From positions 1-38,252 of IMG/VR virus record IMGVR_UViG_3300033146_001478: 38,252 nt of DNA; one strand, written 5' to 3'. Positions 1 through 9,600 of the stretch are shown here, one piece after another. Origin of the DNA: a virus. The notes under the pieces were generated by a model that had not been told where the DNA came from, ran no database searches, and saw only the letters and a list, made by a program, of their open reading frames with translations. The first letter of the stretch is position 1. Each line of letters begins with the position of its first letter. Position numbers and translations under genes: made by a program.

Positions 1-58
1 CCGAGAACCCAGAGCAGGTAGGCAGTATTATATCCTTTTTAGGTGGTGATAGATACGA
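1..58. repeat. Terminal direct repeat, left copy
   Basis: These 58 bases are identical to the last 58 bases of the window. The reading frame of the large terminase passes through the repeat intact when the two ends are joined, so the repeat most likely marks closure of a circular assembly of a circularly permuted or terminally redundant genome. A real short terminal repeat cannot be excluded from sequence alone. Confidence 0.95.
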
Positions 59-1046
59 TAAGAGGGTGGGAGCTGGACTAAAAGGGTGTGTTATATCCGA
101 GTACGCGCTACAAAAGCCAAATCTATATGATATAGCTATTGAACCAATGCTAAAAGAAACTGGCGGCTGGGTGCTATTTAACTCAACACCTAGGGGCAAC
201 AACCACGCTAAGACAATGTATGAGTTCTTAAAGAGTAAAGATAACTATGTAGCGAGCCTATTAACTATAGAGGACACAAAGGTAGTCGACCCTATAGACC
301 TTGAAGAAGAACGAGAGAGAGGCAAGCCGGAGGAAATCATACAGCAAGAATACTATTGTAGCTTTGCAGGTGCTATCCACGGCTCATATCTCGGTGATAT
401 ACTAAGTCAACACGTTGATAAGGTTCAAGACCTACCTTATGACAGCAGATATCCAGTACATACGCTCTGGGATTTAGGGGTATCGGACAGTATGGCTATT
501 TGGTTTATACAGATGATAGAGACCCGTATTCACGTTATAGACCATTACGAAAACAGTAACTACGCATTAGTGCATTATGTTGAATATCTCAAAAACAAGA
601 AGTATACATACATTCAACACAACCTACCGCACGACGGCAACCAAAGACAGATGACCAGTACAGAAAAGGCTCTAAGCATTAAGAACCAGTTATTAAGGCT
701 AGGGCTTGATAATATAGTAGTCTATCCGCCACGACGTGATATATATGCAACGATACAGAGCGTGAGAGCGATTCTGCCGTTATGTTTGTTTGATAAAGAG
801 AGAACAAGGCTAGGATATGAAAGTTTAAAGCAATATAGACGTGATTGGGACGAGAACAGGCAAGTTTTTAAAGACACTCCGAGGCATGATTGGGCAAGTC
901 ATAGCTTTGACGCTTTCAGTATCTTACCCACTCTTAAAGAGAAACAAGCCAATAGTAGACTACACGGTGCTAAGGCGTGGGACGGTAGTTTTGAGAATAG
1001 AAGCGAGCGTAAAAGGAAAATGCGAGTTATAAGGACTTTTCACTAA
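1..1046 (+). CDS. terL: Terminase large subunit, C-terminal part (continues from 37867-38252)
   Basis: This is the 3' part of a 457-residue packaging motor protein whose first 128 codons lie at the right end of the window; codons here are in frame from base 3. The ATPase centre is completed here: a Walker B-like ISEYA stretch has its catalytic Glu at about residue 143 of the joined protein. A coupling-type motif (NSTPRGNNH) follows. The C-terminal RNase H-like nuclease shows WDLGVSDSMAIW (Asp about 267), a second acidic site in HVIDHYEN (Asp about 290) and a distal HSFDAF (Asp about 413). The protein cuts concatemeric DNA and pumps it into the prohead through the portal. It ends with a TAATG overlap onto the next gene. 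The apparent start at 66 is only an internal GTG. Confidence 0.93.
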   Translation, partial: ENPEQVGSIISFLGGDRYDKRVGAGLKGCVISEYALQKPNLYDIAIEPMLKETGGWVLFNSTPRGNNHAKTMYEFLKSKDNYVASLLTIEDTKVVDPIDLEEERERGKPEEIIQQEYYCSFAGAIHGSYLGDILSQHVDKVQDLPYDSRYPVHTLWDLGVSDSMAIWFIQMIETRIHVIDHYENSNYALVHYVEYLKNKKYTYIQHNLPHDGNQRQMTSTEKALSIKNQLLRLGLDNIVVYPPRRDIYATIQSVRAILPLCLFDKERTRLGYESLKQYRRDWDENRQVFKDTPRHDWASHSFDAFSILPTLKEKQANSRLHGAKAWDGSFENRSERKRKMRVIRTFH

Positions 1047-1459
1047 TGCTAGTTAGACCACTAAAAGAGAACTTGGCAACTGTAGGGTATTGGCTAGATA
1101 TAGCGGTTAAAGATTTAAACCTTGATATAGATATCATTACAGACTATATATATAACCTACTAGACTATAGCTACTATATAGAATTAGATGAGGTTATGGG
1201 GATAGCGATATGGCATATAAAGAATAATATCCACGGTGAGAAGACGGCTTATAACTCTGTTATATACCTTGATAAAAACTATAGAACGATAGATAGCTTT
1301 AGGCTGTTAATTAATAGTATGGAGCAAGCCGTTAAGTATCAGGATTGTAAATACCTTGTTATGGGGGCAAACTCGGGGTATAATGATAAAAAAGTAATCA
1401 ATATGTTAAAGCGGTTTGGATATGAAACTGTTAATGTAAAGAAGAAAATAGGGGTGTAG
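1046..1459 (+). CDS. GNAT-like acetyltransferase-fold protein
   Basis: This 137-residue protein is translationally coupled to the terminase by a 1-base overlap. Its middle holds an alternating hydrophobic strand pattern (MGIAIWHIKN, then a VIYLDKNYR strand followed by a helix), and its end reads FGYETVNVKKK. That is the usual layout of a small GNAT fold, where a strand, an acyl-CoA binding turn and a helix are followed by the 'GF/GY' strand. The classical Q/RxxGxG/A loop is not obvious. Proteins of this kind often sit between terminase and portal in T7-like phages, where their role is unknown. The fold assignment is inferred from pattern only. Confidence 0.5.
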   Translation: MLVRPLKENLATVGYWLDIAVKDLNLDIDIITDYIYNLLDYSYYIELDEVMGIAIWHIKNNIHGEKTAYNSVIYLDKNYRTIDSFRLLINSMEQAVKYQDCKYLVMGANSGYNDKKVINMLKRFGYETVNVKKKIGV

Positions 1460-1460
1460 T

Positions 1461-1790
1461 ATGGGTACAGAGTGGTGGGACGGCATAACAGCAGATTCGG
1501 CAGATAAGGCAAGCAACCAAGGCTTTGAGCTTACTTCCGGTGTATTAAATTCAAGTCCTGAATCACAAGGTGTTAAAAGTAAACGGAATACTACAAATAA
1601 AAGTACCGATGTATATATAGACCTTGCCACCTTGCAGGGTAAAAAGGGCGGTATCTCTACTTTAAAGAAACGTAAAGCAGAAATTGACCTACAAAGAAAA
1701 CAAACAGGAACAAATAAAACAGGATTATCCAACCTTAACCCAACAGGCTCGACAGGCTCAACTACATTAACAGGGGTGGTTTTAGGATGA
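1461..1790 (+). CDS. Unknown small virion/assembly protein upstream of portal
   Basis: This 109-residue protein starts after a good SD (AGGGGTG) and overlaps the portal start by ATGA. It is polar and low in complexity, with a basic Lys/Arg centre (GKKGGISTLKKRK) and a Gly/Thr/Ser-rich tail. T7 has a small basic, Gly-rich tail-assembly protein (gp7.3) just before its portal, so an analogous role is possible from position and composition. There is no motif to confirm it. Confidence 0.75.
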   Translation: MGTEWWDGITADSADKASNQGFELTSGVLNSSPESQGVKSKRNTTNKSTDVYIDLATLQGKKGGISTLKKRKAEIDLQRKQTGTNKTGLSNLNPTGSTGSTTLTGVVLG

Positions 1791-3367
1791 CATATACAAT
1801 ACCAGAAGTAATCAAAAAATATAACGTTGCAAGTGCAGTTAAGCAGACTTGGGATGATAAATATAAAGAAGTTTTTAAATATACAATGCCTCAAAGGGAC
1901 GGCTACGACGGCAACGACGATAAAGAGGCTGACGAACGGAGAGATACTTTATATACCTCGGTAGGTGAAAATAGTGCAGATGAATTTGTAAATACAATGC
2001 AGTTAGAATTGTGCCCCCCACAAGCTAACTGGATTGACCTTGAAGCAGGTAAAGCAATACCAGAGGAGGAGCGAGAGGAGAAGAATATAGAGCTTGAAAA
2101 GATAGCCGAGATGGCTAACGAATTCAAGAACAACTCTAATTTTGATATCGCTTTTAGCGAGTTTTGTTATGACCTCGTAGCTGGTACGGCTTGCCTGCTT
2201 GTTACTGCCGGAAGTATTAAACAGCCGTTAAGGTTTAAAGCAGTTCCTTTAAAAGATTTTTGTATTGAAGAAGGTGCAAACAGTGAAGTTTCATCTGTCT
2301 TTAGGAGCTTTTCAATTAGGCGTGAACTTGTTAAATACCAATGGCGTGAATTAAATGACAGTGATTTGTATTCAGGTGATAGCGATAAGAAGAATGTTAA
2401 TATCTTAGAGTGTACCTATAAGGACTATGCAACAGACAAGTTTGTTTATTTAGTAATTGATAAGGATGCAGAAAAGCAACTTGTTAAAAGAGTACACGAG
2501 AGCAACCCGTTTGTAGTTCTACGGTGGAACAAAACAGCAGGGGAAGCGTACGGTCGTGGAACTGGCATGAAGGCATTACCAGATTTAAAGACCTTGAACC
2601 TAGTTAAAGAATATGCACTAAGGGCATTAGCTTTTAATATCCCTACATTCTTGGCACAGCAAGATGCAAGTATAGACTATGAAGAATTTCTACTAGAGGC
2701 AGGGGCAATTAATGTAGTACCAAGTACAGCCACTAACAACCCTAGTATAATCCCTTTAACTGTAGCTACTAACCCAAATATAGAACAATTTCATATAGAC
2801 GATTTAACAATGGCAATTAAACAATCTATGTATGCTAATACCTTACCAACTGAAAACACAGGGAAAATGACAGCTTATGAAGTAGCTACCCGTGAAGGTA
2901 CACTTAATAAAAACCTAACTAGTGTATACGGTAGGCTTGTAGGTGAATTTCTCATCCCTCTACATCATAGGATATTTGAAATATTAGAGAGCTTTGGGAT
3001 AGTGAACGAGGTTTTAAACCTAACTGAAAGGCTGGACGGTTATTTTTATAAAGTAAAGGTTAATAGCAATCTTAGTAATAAACTGGTTGCAAGTGAAGTA
3101 AGAGCAATGCTTTCAGGAATTGAACTTACAACCGCATTAGACCAGACAGGACAGCTAACGCACCAGACAATAAAGACATCTGCCCTAGCACCTTACCTGT
3201 TAGCTTCAATGGGTATGCCTAGCAAGTTTATAAACACTAAAAAAGAGATACAGCAAATAGCACAACAGCAAGCAGAGGCACAAAGGCAACAGCAAGTACA
3301 GGCGATGCAGGATGAAGTATTAACTAATACCGCAATGGAAGAAGGTAAGGTCAATGCAAATAAATAA
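1787..3367 (+). CDS. Portal (head-to-tail connector), T7 gp8 type
   Basis: At 526 residues it matches T7 gp8 (536) in size. The N-terminus has the family pattern of a helix with conserved Trp (VKQTWDDKYKEVFKYTMP), a DTLYTSVGENSADEFVN segment and a CPPQANWIDLE segment, as in podovirus head-tail connector proteins. A central GRGTGMKALPDLKTLN stretch is also typical. The C-terminus is Gln-rich (about residues 487-505), common in the portal barrel/crown of this group. Twelve copies would form the vertex through which DNA enters and leaves. It is ATGA-coupled to the gene before and overlaps the next by 14 bases. Confidence 0.93.
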   Translation: MTYTIPEVIKKYNVASAVKQTWDDKYKEVFKYTMPQRDGYDGNDDKEADERRDTLYTSVGENSADEFVNTMQLELCPPQANWIDLEAGKAIPEEEREEKNIELEKIAEMANEFKNNSNFDIAFSEFCYDLVAGTACLLVTAGSIKQPLRFKAVPLKDFCIEEGANSEVSSVFRSFSIRRELVKYQWRELNDSDLYSGDSDKKNVNILECTYKDYATDKFVYLVIDKDAEKQLVKRVHESNPFVVLRWNKTAGEAYGRGTGMKALPDLKTLNLVKEYALRALAFNIPTFLAQQDASIDYEEFLLEAGAINVVPSTATNNPSIIPLTVATNPNIEQFHIDDLTMAIKQSMYANTLPTENTGKMTAYEVATREGTLNKNLTSVYGRLVGEFLIPLHHRIFEILESFGIVNEVLNLTERLDGYFYKVKVNSNLSNKLVASEVRAMLSGIELTTALDQTGQLTHQTIKTSALAPYLLASMGMPSKFINTKKEIQQIAQQQAEAQRQQQVQAMQDEVLTNTAMEEGKVNANK

Positions 3368-3608
3368 TCTGACAGCCAATGTAAGTAAAACAACTAAGGA
3401 GGATATGCTTAAAGACTTCTTAAAAGTATTTGATACCCCAGCAGGAAGAAGGGTGCTAGAACACCTAGAGACCAGAGCAAAGAACGGGTTTCCTGATATA
3501 GCAAACACCAACAACACCTACTATATGGCAGGTCATTTAGGTAATATTGAATATTGTAAAAATGTAGTTAAAATGGCAAACCAAAAAGTAAACAAAGAAA
3601 GAGGGTGA
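3354..3608 (+). CDS. Bbp19-like small protein
   Basis: This 84-residue protein has a pattern I associate with the Bbp19 family: an F-x-T-x-AGRRVLEHLE block (about residues 23-40), then TYYMAGHLGNIEYCKNVV near the end. Such proteins lie between portal and scaffold genes in many podoviruses and siphoviruses; their function is unknown, probably head assembly. The start is inside the portal gene with an SD-like GAAGGTAAGG just upstream. Confidence 0.7.
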   Translation: MQINNLTANVSKTTKEDMLKDFLKVFDTPAGRRVLEHLETRAKNGFPDIANTNNTYYMAGHLGNIEYCKNVVKMANQKVNKERG

Positions 3609-3613
3609 AAATA

Positions 3614-3790
3614 ATGATGAATTTAAGCCAAGCAGTAAACAGGGTTCAAAGAAGTAATCTTACTAAAGAGTTACACAACCCAATTATACAAGGGTTGCAC
3701 TTACTTTATGAAAAGCAAGCCCACGCTGTAGCACAAGCTAAAGCTAAGCCAGCAGTTAAAAAAGCAGTTAAAAAGACAGTAAAAAAATAA
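3614..3790 (+). CDS. Small basic-tailed protein of the head operon
   Basis: This 58-residue protein is mostly helical and ends in an Ala/Lys repeat (KPAVKKAVKKTVKK) like that of nucleic acid-binding or histone-like tails. The ATG at 3614 is preferred over the GTG at 3605 because GAGGGTG lies 7 bases before it. It sits between the Bbp19-like and scaffold genes. Function is unknown; binding to DNA or to acidic scaffold is only a guess from its charge. Confidence 0.65.
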   Translation: MMNLSQAVNRVQRSNLTKELHNPIIQGLHLLYEKQAHAVAQAKAKPAVKKAVKKTVKK

Positions 3791-3809
3791 ACAATAGGAG
3801 TTAACCCCA

Positions 3810-4787
3810 ATGGTATACGATGATAAAGGTGCTAATCCTGAGGATAGCAACAATAACAGTGATGAGAGTTCGGGAGTAGATAACACAGATACGCCACAAA
3901 GAGCTGATGCTCCAGCAAAGGAAATAGAGAAGACTGATGCTGACCAAGAGCCAACCCTTACAGGCAAAGGAGACAGCGAGGATACTGATAAGAAAGAAAT
4001 AAAACCTAGTGTTAGTGCGATAGATGGGTTAGACCCTAGAATTTTTTCAGAAGACGGTAACTTTGATAAAGGCAAAGCGTCAGAGGTTTTTAGAGAATAT
4101 GCAGATGAAAAGGCTAAGTACGAGAAACAAGTAAAAGATTTCCGTCGCATTATCGGGCAAGGTAAAGCACCTGAAAATGCAAGTGATTATTTAAAGGGCT
4201 ATGAACCTGATGAGAAAGTCGCTAGGTACTATGACTTAGAAAACAAAGAAAACGATAATATAAAACGGTTTTTAATAGACGCTACAAACACATTTAAAGA
4301 TATCGGGTTAAAGAAAGACCAAGGTGCAAAAGTCCTTGATATAATTAATAACGCCATGGTCGATAGTGGAGTGTTTGACGCACGAAGTGATAAAGAGATT
4401 AAAGAAAGTAAAGAGCTTTGGATAGGCGAACAGAAGAAGACTCTTAACGAAACTTACGGTGAGGGTAACGCAGAAACGGTTATCGCAACTGCTGTTAAGT
4501 TTGTAGAGAATGTACCAACACTTAACGAAGATGAAAAGATTCTCGCTATAGACCTAATGAATACAAAGGGCGCAGGGTTTATAAACTTGTTCTATAAAAT
4601 GAATAAGAATTTTGGCGAGGGCGATATCCCTGTTGAGATTAGTACTATGGACGGAGTTCCAAGCGATGCAGAGCTATGGGATGAATATAATAATAAAGAT
4701 ACAACCGATAGGCGTAGAGATGAGATAATTAGGTTAAGAGCTAAGGCTAATAGAAAAGGCTCGCTTTATATTAACGCCAAAAAGTAA
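3810..4787 (+). CDS. Capsid assembly scaffolding protein
   Basis: This 325-residue, very acidic protein has a disordered Asp/Asn/Ser/Glu-rich N-terminus (about 1-75), then charged helices (KASEVFREYADEKAKYEKQVKDFRR), and lies directly before the major capsid gene. This composition, length and position fit the T7 gp9-type scaffold that guides procapsid assembly and then leaves. An AGGAG site precedes the ATG by 9 bases. Confidence 0.85.
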   Translation: MVYDDKGANPEDSNNNSDESSGVDNTDTPQRADAPAKEIEKTDADQEPTLTGKGDSEDTDKKEIKPSVSAIDGLDPRIFSEDGNFDKGKASEVFREYADEKAKYEKQVKDFRRIIGQGKAPENASDYLKGYEPDEKVARYYDLENKENDNIKRFLIDATNTFKDIGLKKDQGAKVLDIINNAMVDSGVFDARSDKEIKESKELWIGEQKKTLNETYGEGNAETVIATAVKFVENVPTLNEDEKILAIDLMNTKGAGFINLFYKMNKNFGEGDIPVEISTMDGVPSDAELWDEYNNKDTTDRRRDEIIRLRAKANRKGSLYINAKK

Positions 4788-4805
4788 GTTAAGCATTTAT
4801 TGACA

Positions 4806-4818
4806 TATATGGTATAAT
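4806..4818 (+). promoter_or_regulatory. Extended -10 promoter before the capsid gene
   Basis: A TGGTATAAT motif (perfect -10 at 4813-4818 with the TG extension) lies in the 145-base gap before the capsid gene. No good -35 is seen at the correct distance; the TTGACA at 4797-4802 is too close. The same 13-mer TATATGGTATAAT occurs in the rightward promoter at 36915-36927, which supports a functional element boosting capsid expression. Confidence 0.65.
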
Positions 4819-4836
4819 GTTTACAGATAGATAAAA

Positions 4837-4886
4837 CCCAATATCTTAGGCTTAACGGTTTACCGTCCCTATATAAAGATATGGCA
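4837..4886 (+). promoter_or_regulatory. Imperfect stem-loop in capsid leader
   Basis: Downstream of the extended -10, an ATATCTT segment is complementary to a later AAGATAT, and between them ACGGT/ACCGT form a small inner hairpin. This would fold the capsid mRNA leader ahead of the strong AGGAGG site. It may stabilise the transcript; that role is an inference. Confidence 0.35.
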
Positions 4887-4938
4887 TATTTTAGAATATC
4901 TAAAGTGTATCATAAAAAATATATAGGAGGTAATGATT

Positions 4939-5790
4939 ATGAGTCGTGAAGTATCAGAAGTATTTATAACAGGATTTGACGCAGAAGTGCATAGAGCTTA
5001 TCAGGCTTTAGGTGGATTGCGTGATTCAGTTAGAGTTAAAACAGGGGTTGTAGGTTCATCTTACAGATTCCCAAAATCAGGGAAAGGTGTTGCTACTCAA
5101 CATAATGGCGGTAACGATGTTACAGCCATGAATTTAGACTTTACTAAAGTAGAGGCTATAATGGAAGATTGGGAAGCATTTGACTATGTTGATATCTATG
5201 ATATCGAAAAGATAAATTTCGACGAGAAGAAAGAGATTGCCTATAACACTGCAAACGCTATTAAGCGTAGAGAAGACCAGTTAATTATAGACGCTCTTTA
5301 CACTTCTTATTCAGTAGGCGACACCACTACTTATGTGGGTGATGGTTCTGCTGTATTTAGTTTAGACCTTGTAAGAAGTGCTTCAAGTAGAATGAATGAC
5401 AAAAACGTCCCAAGTGAAAATAGAAGTATTATCTATTCCGCAAACCAACAGCAAGCGTTCTTAGGTGAAACAGAAACATCAAGCTCTGACTATAATACTG
5501 TAAAGGCATTAGTAGCAGGCGAGATTAAGACATTCTATGGATTTGATTTCACAGTTATTGGTTCAAGAGAAGAAGGTGGATTGCCAGTACCAGATACCGG
5601 AGAGATAATGGCTTTTGCATACCATAAACAGGCTATTGGTCTTGCTATCGGTATGGATAAAAGAGCTTCCGTTGACTGGATTGCTGAGAAACGCAGTTGG
5701 TTAGTCGGTTGTGATTACTCCGCTGGGTCAGTTTTAATTGACGGCGAAGGAGTTCAGGGTATCCGTACATTAGCGGCAGCATCAGCTTAA
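4939..5790 (+). CDS. Major capsid protein
   Basis: This 283-residue protein follows the scaffold gene and has its own promoter and the best SD in the head region (AGGAGG). The ATG at 4939 is preferred over the one at 4933 because the spacing to the SD is then 8 rather than 2. The N-terminal part (EVHRAYQALGGLRDSVR, then a Gly-rich loop and a DWEAFDYVDIYD segment) and the IAYNTANAIKRREDQLIIDAL helix resemble the N-arm, E-loop and spine helix of HK97-fold capsid proteins of T7-like podoviruses. It is shorter than T7 gp10A (345). Confidence 0.88.
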   Translation: MSREVSEVFITGFDAEVHRAYQALGGLRDSVRVKTGVVGSSYRFPKSGKGVATQHNGGNDVTAMNLDFTKVEAIMEDWEAFDYVDIYDIEKINFDEKKEIAYNTANAIKRREDQLIIDALYTSYSVGDTTTYVGDGSAVFSLDLVRSASSRMNDKNVPSENRSIIYSANQQQAFLGETETSSSDYNTVKALVAGEIKTFYGFDFTVIGSREEGGLPVPDTGEIMAFAYHKQAIGLAIGMDKRASVDWIAEKRSWLVGCDYSAGSVLIDGEGVQGIRTLAAASA

Positions 5791-5809
5791 TAGAAAGGAG
5801 TAATAAATT

Positions 5810-6052
5810 ATGGCTTACGATATAGAAAATTTAGTTTCTTTAGGTGGTAACGGTAAACGAGGAGTTATTCCTAATGTTTATATGTACTACAATTCAGCAA
5901 ATGATACTGTAACTACAGCAGACTATTTTAATAACATAGCTCTTGCAGTAGGCGACCAGATAATGGTTGTTAATGCAGCTTATACCGCTCAAGTGTGGTA
6001 TAGGGTTAGTGCAGTTTCAGCAGGGAAAGCTACCGTAACAGCTTTGGCATAA
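5810..6052 (+). CDS. Head decoration-like small beta protein
   Basis: This 80-residue protein lies right after the capsid gene with an SD of AGAAAGGAG. It is beta-rich and reads as a single small domain: NVYMYYNSANDTVTTADYFNN, then a GDQIMVV strand and a final YRVSAVSAGKATVTAL strand. Similar small proteins next to capsid genes are head fibres or decoration proteins. The role is inferred from position. Confidence 0.7.
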   Translation: MAYDIENLVSLGGNGKRGVIPNVYMYYNSANDTVTTADYFNNIALAVGDQIMVVNAAYTAQVWYRVSAVSAGKATVTALA

Positions 6053-6066
6053 TAAATTGGGGTTAA

Positions 6067-6088
6067 GGTAGGGGCGAAAGCCCTTGCC
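6067..6088 (+). terminator. GAAA-tetraloop hairpin after capsid genes
   Basis: A 9-bp stem (two G-T wobbles) closed by a GAAA tetraloop lies between the head genes and the tail tubular A gene. No T-run follows, so it is a weak terminator or an mRNA-stabilising or processing hairpin. T7 places its terminator T-phi at the corresponding position after gene 10. Confidence 0.5.
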
Positions 6089-6108
6089 TCCTTTAAAAAG
6101 GGGATATA

Positions 6109-6696
6109 ATGGCTACAACAAATGAGATAAAGAACCTAGCATTATTTGAACTGGGTTTTATTAACGAAGTAGACTTTAATGTAGCCACAAACAAAACAGT
6201 TATCCTAGTTAATAGGGTTTATGATTTAGCTAGAGAAACATCTTTACAGCGTTATTCATGGGGATTTGCACGCAAAGTGTTAAGTTCTTCTTCACCAACG
6301 ACACTAACAGACGAGAAATATAGGTATAGGCATGACTTGCCTACTGATTTTCTCGGATATAGACACTCGTTTGTAAACAAGGGGTTAACATCTGCAATAA
6401 AAGATTATGAAGTAAAGGCATCTGATACGGATGCAGGAATATATGTTAATAGTGAAAGTATATGGTTGGAATATACCTATGATATAGACGATGAAAATCT
6501 CCCACAATATTATGTAAATTACTTTAAATACAGATTAGCACTTGATATGTGTTTTAATTTAACAGGCGACCCTAATTTAGAGAGTAAGTTAACAACGTTA
6601 GAAGCAACTCAATACATAAAAGCAAAGAATATAGAGGCTAAACAAAAAAGGACAAAGCGGATAGTTAGTTCTCCTTTTGTAGATATAAGGCATTAA
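6109..6696 (+). CDS. Tail tubular protein A (T7 gp11 type)
   Basis: The 195-residue length equals T7 gp11 (196). The N-terminus (NEIKNLALFELGF, then VNRVYDLARETSLQRYSWGFARK) is the typical start of the family: a conserved 'A...LG' helix followed by the W-x-FA segment. A YRHDLPTDFLGYR motif follows. The protein would form the ring between portal and nozzle. It ends right against the start of the tubular B gene. Confidence 0.92.
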   Translation: MATTNEIKNLALFELGFINEVDFNVATNKTVILVNRVYDLARETSLQRYSWGFARKVLSSSSPTTLTDEKYRYRHDLPTDFLGYRHSFVNKGLTSAIKDYEVKASDTDAGIYVNSESIWLEYTYDIDDENLPQYYVNYFKYRLALDMCFNLTGDPNLESKLTTLEATQYIKAKNIEAKQKRTKRIVSSPFVDIRH

Positions 6697-9600
6697 ATGA
6701 ATACTTTACAGAAAAAGGTAAAGTTCAGCAAAGGTGAGGTTGATGAAAGACTATTAGAACGTCAGGATATCAACATATTAGACTCCTCAGCAAGTTATAT
6801 CAAGAATTTAGTATCAACGCCTTACGGTGGTGTTAAGATACGTGCAGGGCAAGAGAATATAGATACCTTGGTAAATGGCTTTGATTACGCTTCTGTTGAT
6901 GCGACAACCGCAGAAGATAAGACGAGACCTACTTATCATTATATAGGTGATGGTAGACCAACTGTAACCACAACAGAAACAGAAACGATTACAGACGCAA
7001 CATCTTCGTGTTTTATAAACGATGGAGCGTATCTTGTTGTAGCTATAAATAAGACTATCAGAGTTTACACCACATCTACGGCATACAGTATAAATTCAAT
7101 GACACAATTTGACTCAGATATAGACCTTAGTTCTTCAATAGATGATATAAGCGAGATTAGGATTTTTGAAAATATCATTACAGCCAAGCAACACGGACTG
7201 TTTGCATTAGATGGCGAAAAGATAGTTAAGTACAATCTTAATATGCATTTTGATTATAACGATAATCCTGCTTATTTAGAGATTACAGAGATTGAAAGTT
7301 ATGATATAGACGGAGTAAGTGCAACAAACACAGCGTATACCTTTAATATAATTGATAGCGGAAGTATTCTTGTTGTTATGATGTACGACACAGCGGTAGG
7401 CGACCTTAAACCTATTATATATAAAGTACCTTTAGGAACTGCGTATTCTGTTACAACTGTCAAGGGATTTGTATTTCAAAGCAATGATTATAGACCTGTT
7501 TTTGGGGGTGGATTAAGTCTATGTTTTAATTCCGATGGCTCTTACTTATTTTTACTACCATCAGCCACATATAAACTTAACACTAGTTATGGACTGATGC
7601 ATTTGGCGGTTGAAGCATCACCAGCAAGCGATACGATACCAAGTGGTTCAAGGTGGATAAAAAGCGATGATGCACTTATTCTTGGGACACAAAGTGGGAC
7701 ATTAACATTAGCGACTATTGTGTATCACGATAACAGTATAGCAAACGCTTTTACCCAAGACACAGCTAAGTATATTTCTACAAACAATATACAAGATACT
7801 GTAGAAACATTAAAACCAAAACTAGGTGCTGGGTCTGTAGATTTAGGTGGTTTTTTATTTACTGTTACTGGTTACTCTGAAAACCATTCATCGATAGATA
7901 TTAAAGGTATTAGAATAAATTCTACAACAGCACAAACTATGGATATTTTAGTTACAAACTTTACTGACCCTCTTGCCACAATCACAATAACCAATGAGGC
8001 ACAAGATATATCTATACCTTTTTATACAACAAGTAGCACTTATATCCAGTTGAATTTTCTATACCCTGATTATAAAACTGAAACAATGCCCTATCCTTTA
8101 GAATTTACTTTTATAGGGGAGCGTAAGGTTGCATCTGAAAATACGGTTTGGACTAAATTAATTCCTTTTGTTTTTAACGCTGACCAGAAATATTTAATAC
8201 TACTTACAGACGGCAGGGGCGATGTTTATAAAGACGATGTTTTAATATCATCTTTTATAAACGAGGATTTAGATGAGAACTATTTAGAGGAACTTATTTA
8301 TACCCAAAAAGAGGATACAATAATACTTACACACCCTGATATGTACCCTAAAATGATACAGCGATTAACGGATACTTATTTTAATTGTGTAGATGTTCCT
8401 TTAGAAAACATTCCGTATCATACCTTTAGCGGTGAGCAGATAGTAGTACATACAGAGGATTTAACTGTAAGCGATGTATCTGGGAACATAAAGGTAACAG
8501 CCTCGGCAAGTGCTTTTACTTCTGCTGATGTAGGGCAATATATAGATAGTGGACTTAGGGGTGGTGGTCGTGTAAAGATAACTTCCTATGTTTCTGCAAC
8601 AGAGGTTAGAGGATATACAGTTATTCCTTTTTACTCTACAGCGACAATTACAGGTGAGTGGGATTTGGTTGGTGGGTACGAACCTGTATGGAGTAGTACA
8701 AGAGGATATCCTATATCGTGTACATTCTACCAACAGAGGTTATGGTTTGGCGGTTCAAAGGGAAAGCCTAACGGAGTATGGGCAAGCCGTGTTGGTCAGT
8801 ACTCTAGTTTTGAAAATGCAAACAACTACAGCAACGATGCGATTGATATAACCTTAGATAGCGGACAAGCAGAGCAAATAACTAATATCTACCCCAACCG
8901 TGGTGTACAAATATTTACACGTTCTGGCGAGTGGGTATTACCAGATAACACATTAACGCCAGATAATATCACGGCAGTTAAAACTACTTACAACGGTAGT
9001 TACCCTAAAGTTGAAGCGGTTGCTATTAAAGGTGTTACGATGTTTATTGAACGTAACGGTAAAAACCTTTTAGGATTTGTTTACAACGATAAGCAGGCGA
9101 GTTATATAACATCTTCAATATCTCTGCTTGCGAGTTTAATTAATAACCCTGTAAATATGACATTAGATAACAACTCTACAAGGAATGAGGCAGACTACCT
9201 ATATATAGTGAATAATGACGGTACTGCGGTTGTAGCTTGTTTACTACTAGATGAACAGATTTCATCTTTTGTAAGACACGAAACATTGAACGGAGAGATA
9301 AAAGATATGGTTGCTCTGGGGGAAGATATCTATATGTTGGTTAAAAGAGATTACGCAACAACATTAGAAAAGTTAGATGAGTTACTGCTTAGTGATAATA
9401 CCGTAACAAGAACTCCTGCTTCTGATGTTGTTTCTGAACTAGATAGTTTTAATGGATTAGAGGTTATTGTTTATGATGATAGTGAGAGTTATGGGAAGTA
9501 TACGGTTGCAGGTGGCGAGATAACTTTAACATCAACACCAGTAGGAGATGTGTATGTTGGGATTCCTATTGAGTATCAACTAATAAGCACAAAGATAGCT

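Noticed and set aside
66-1046. Large terminase as a short 326-residue protein starting at GTG 66
   Set aside because: The frame is open upstream to base 3 and joins the right-end gene that carries the Walker A motif; the GTG is internal.
1406-1894. Long minus-strand ORF opposite the head genes
   Set aside because: It is an antisense shadow of two tightly coupled plus-strand genes, has no SD and has a biased Cys/Phe/Pro composition.
4797-4818. TTGACA and TATAAT as a normal promoter before the capsid gene
   Set aside because: Only about 10 bases separate them, far from the needed 16-18; kept only as an extended -10 element.
8461-8851. ORFs on both strands inside the nozzle gene
   Set aside because: Overlaid on a conserved motif region of tail tubular protein B; no SD and odd composition.
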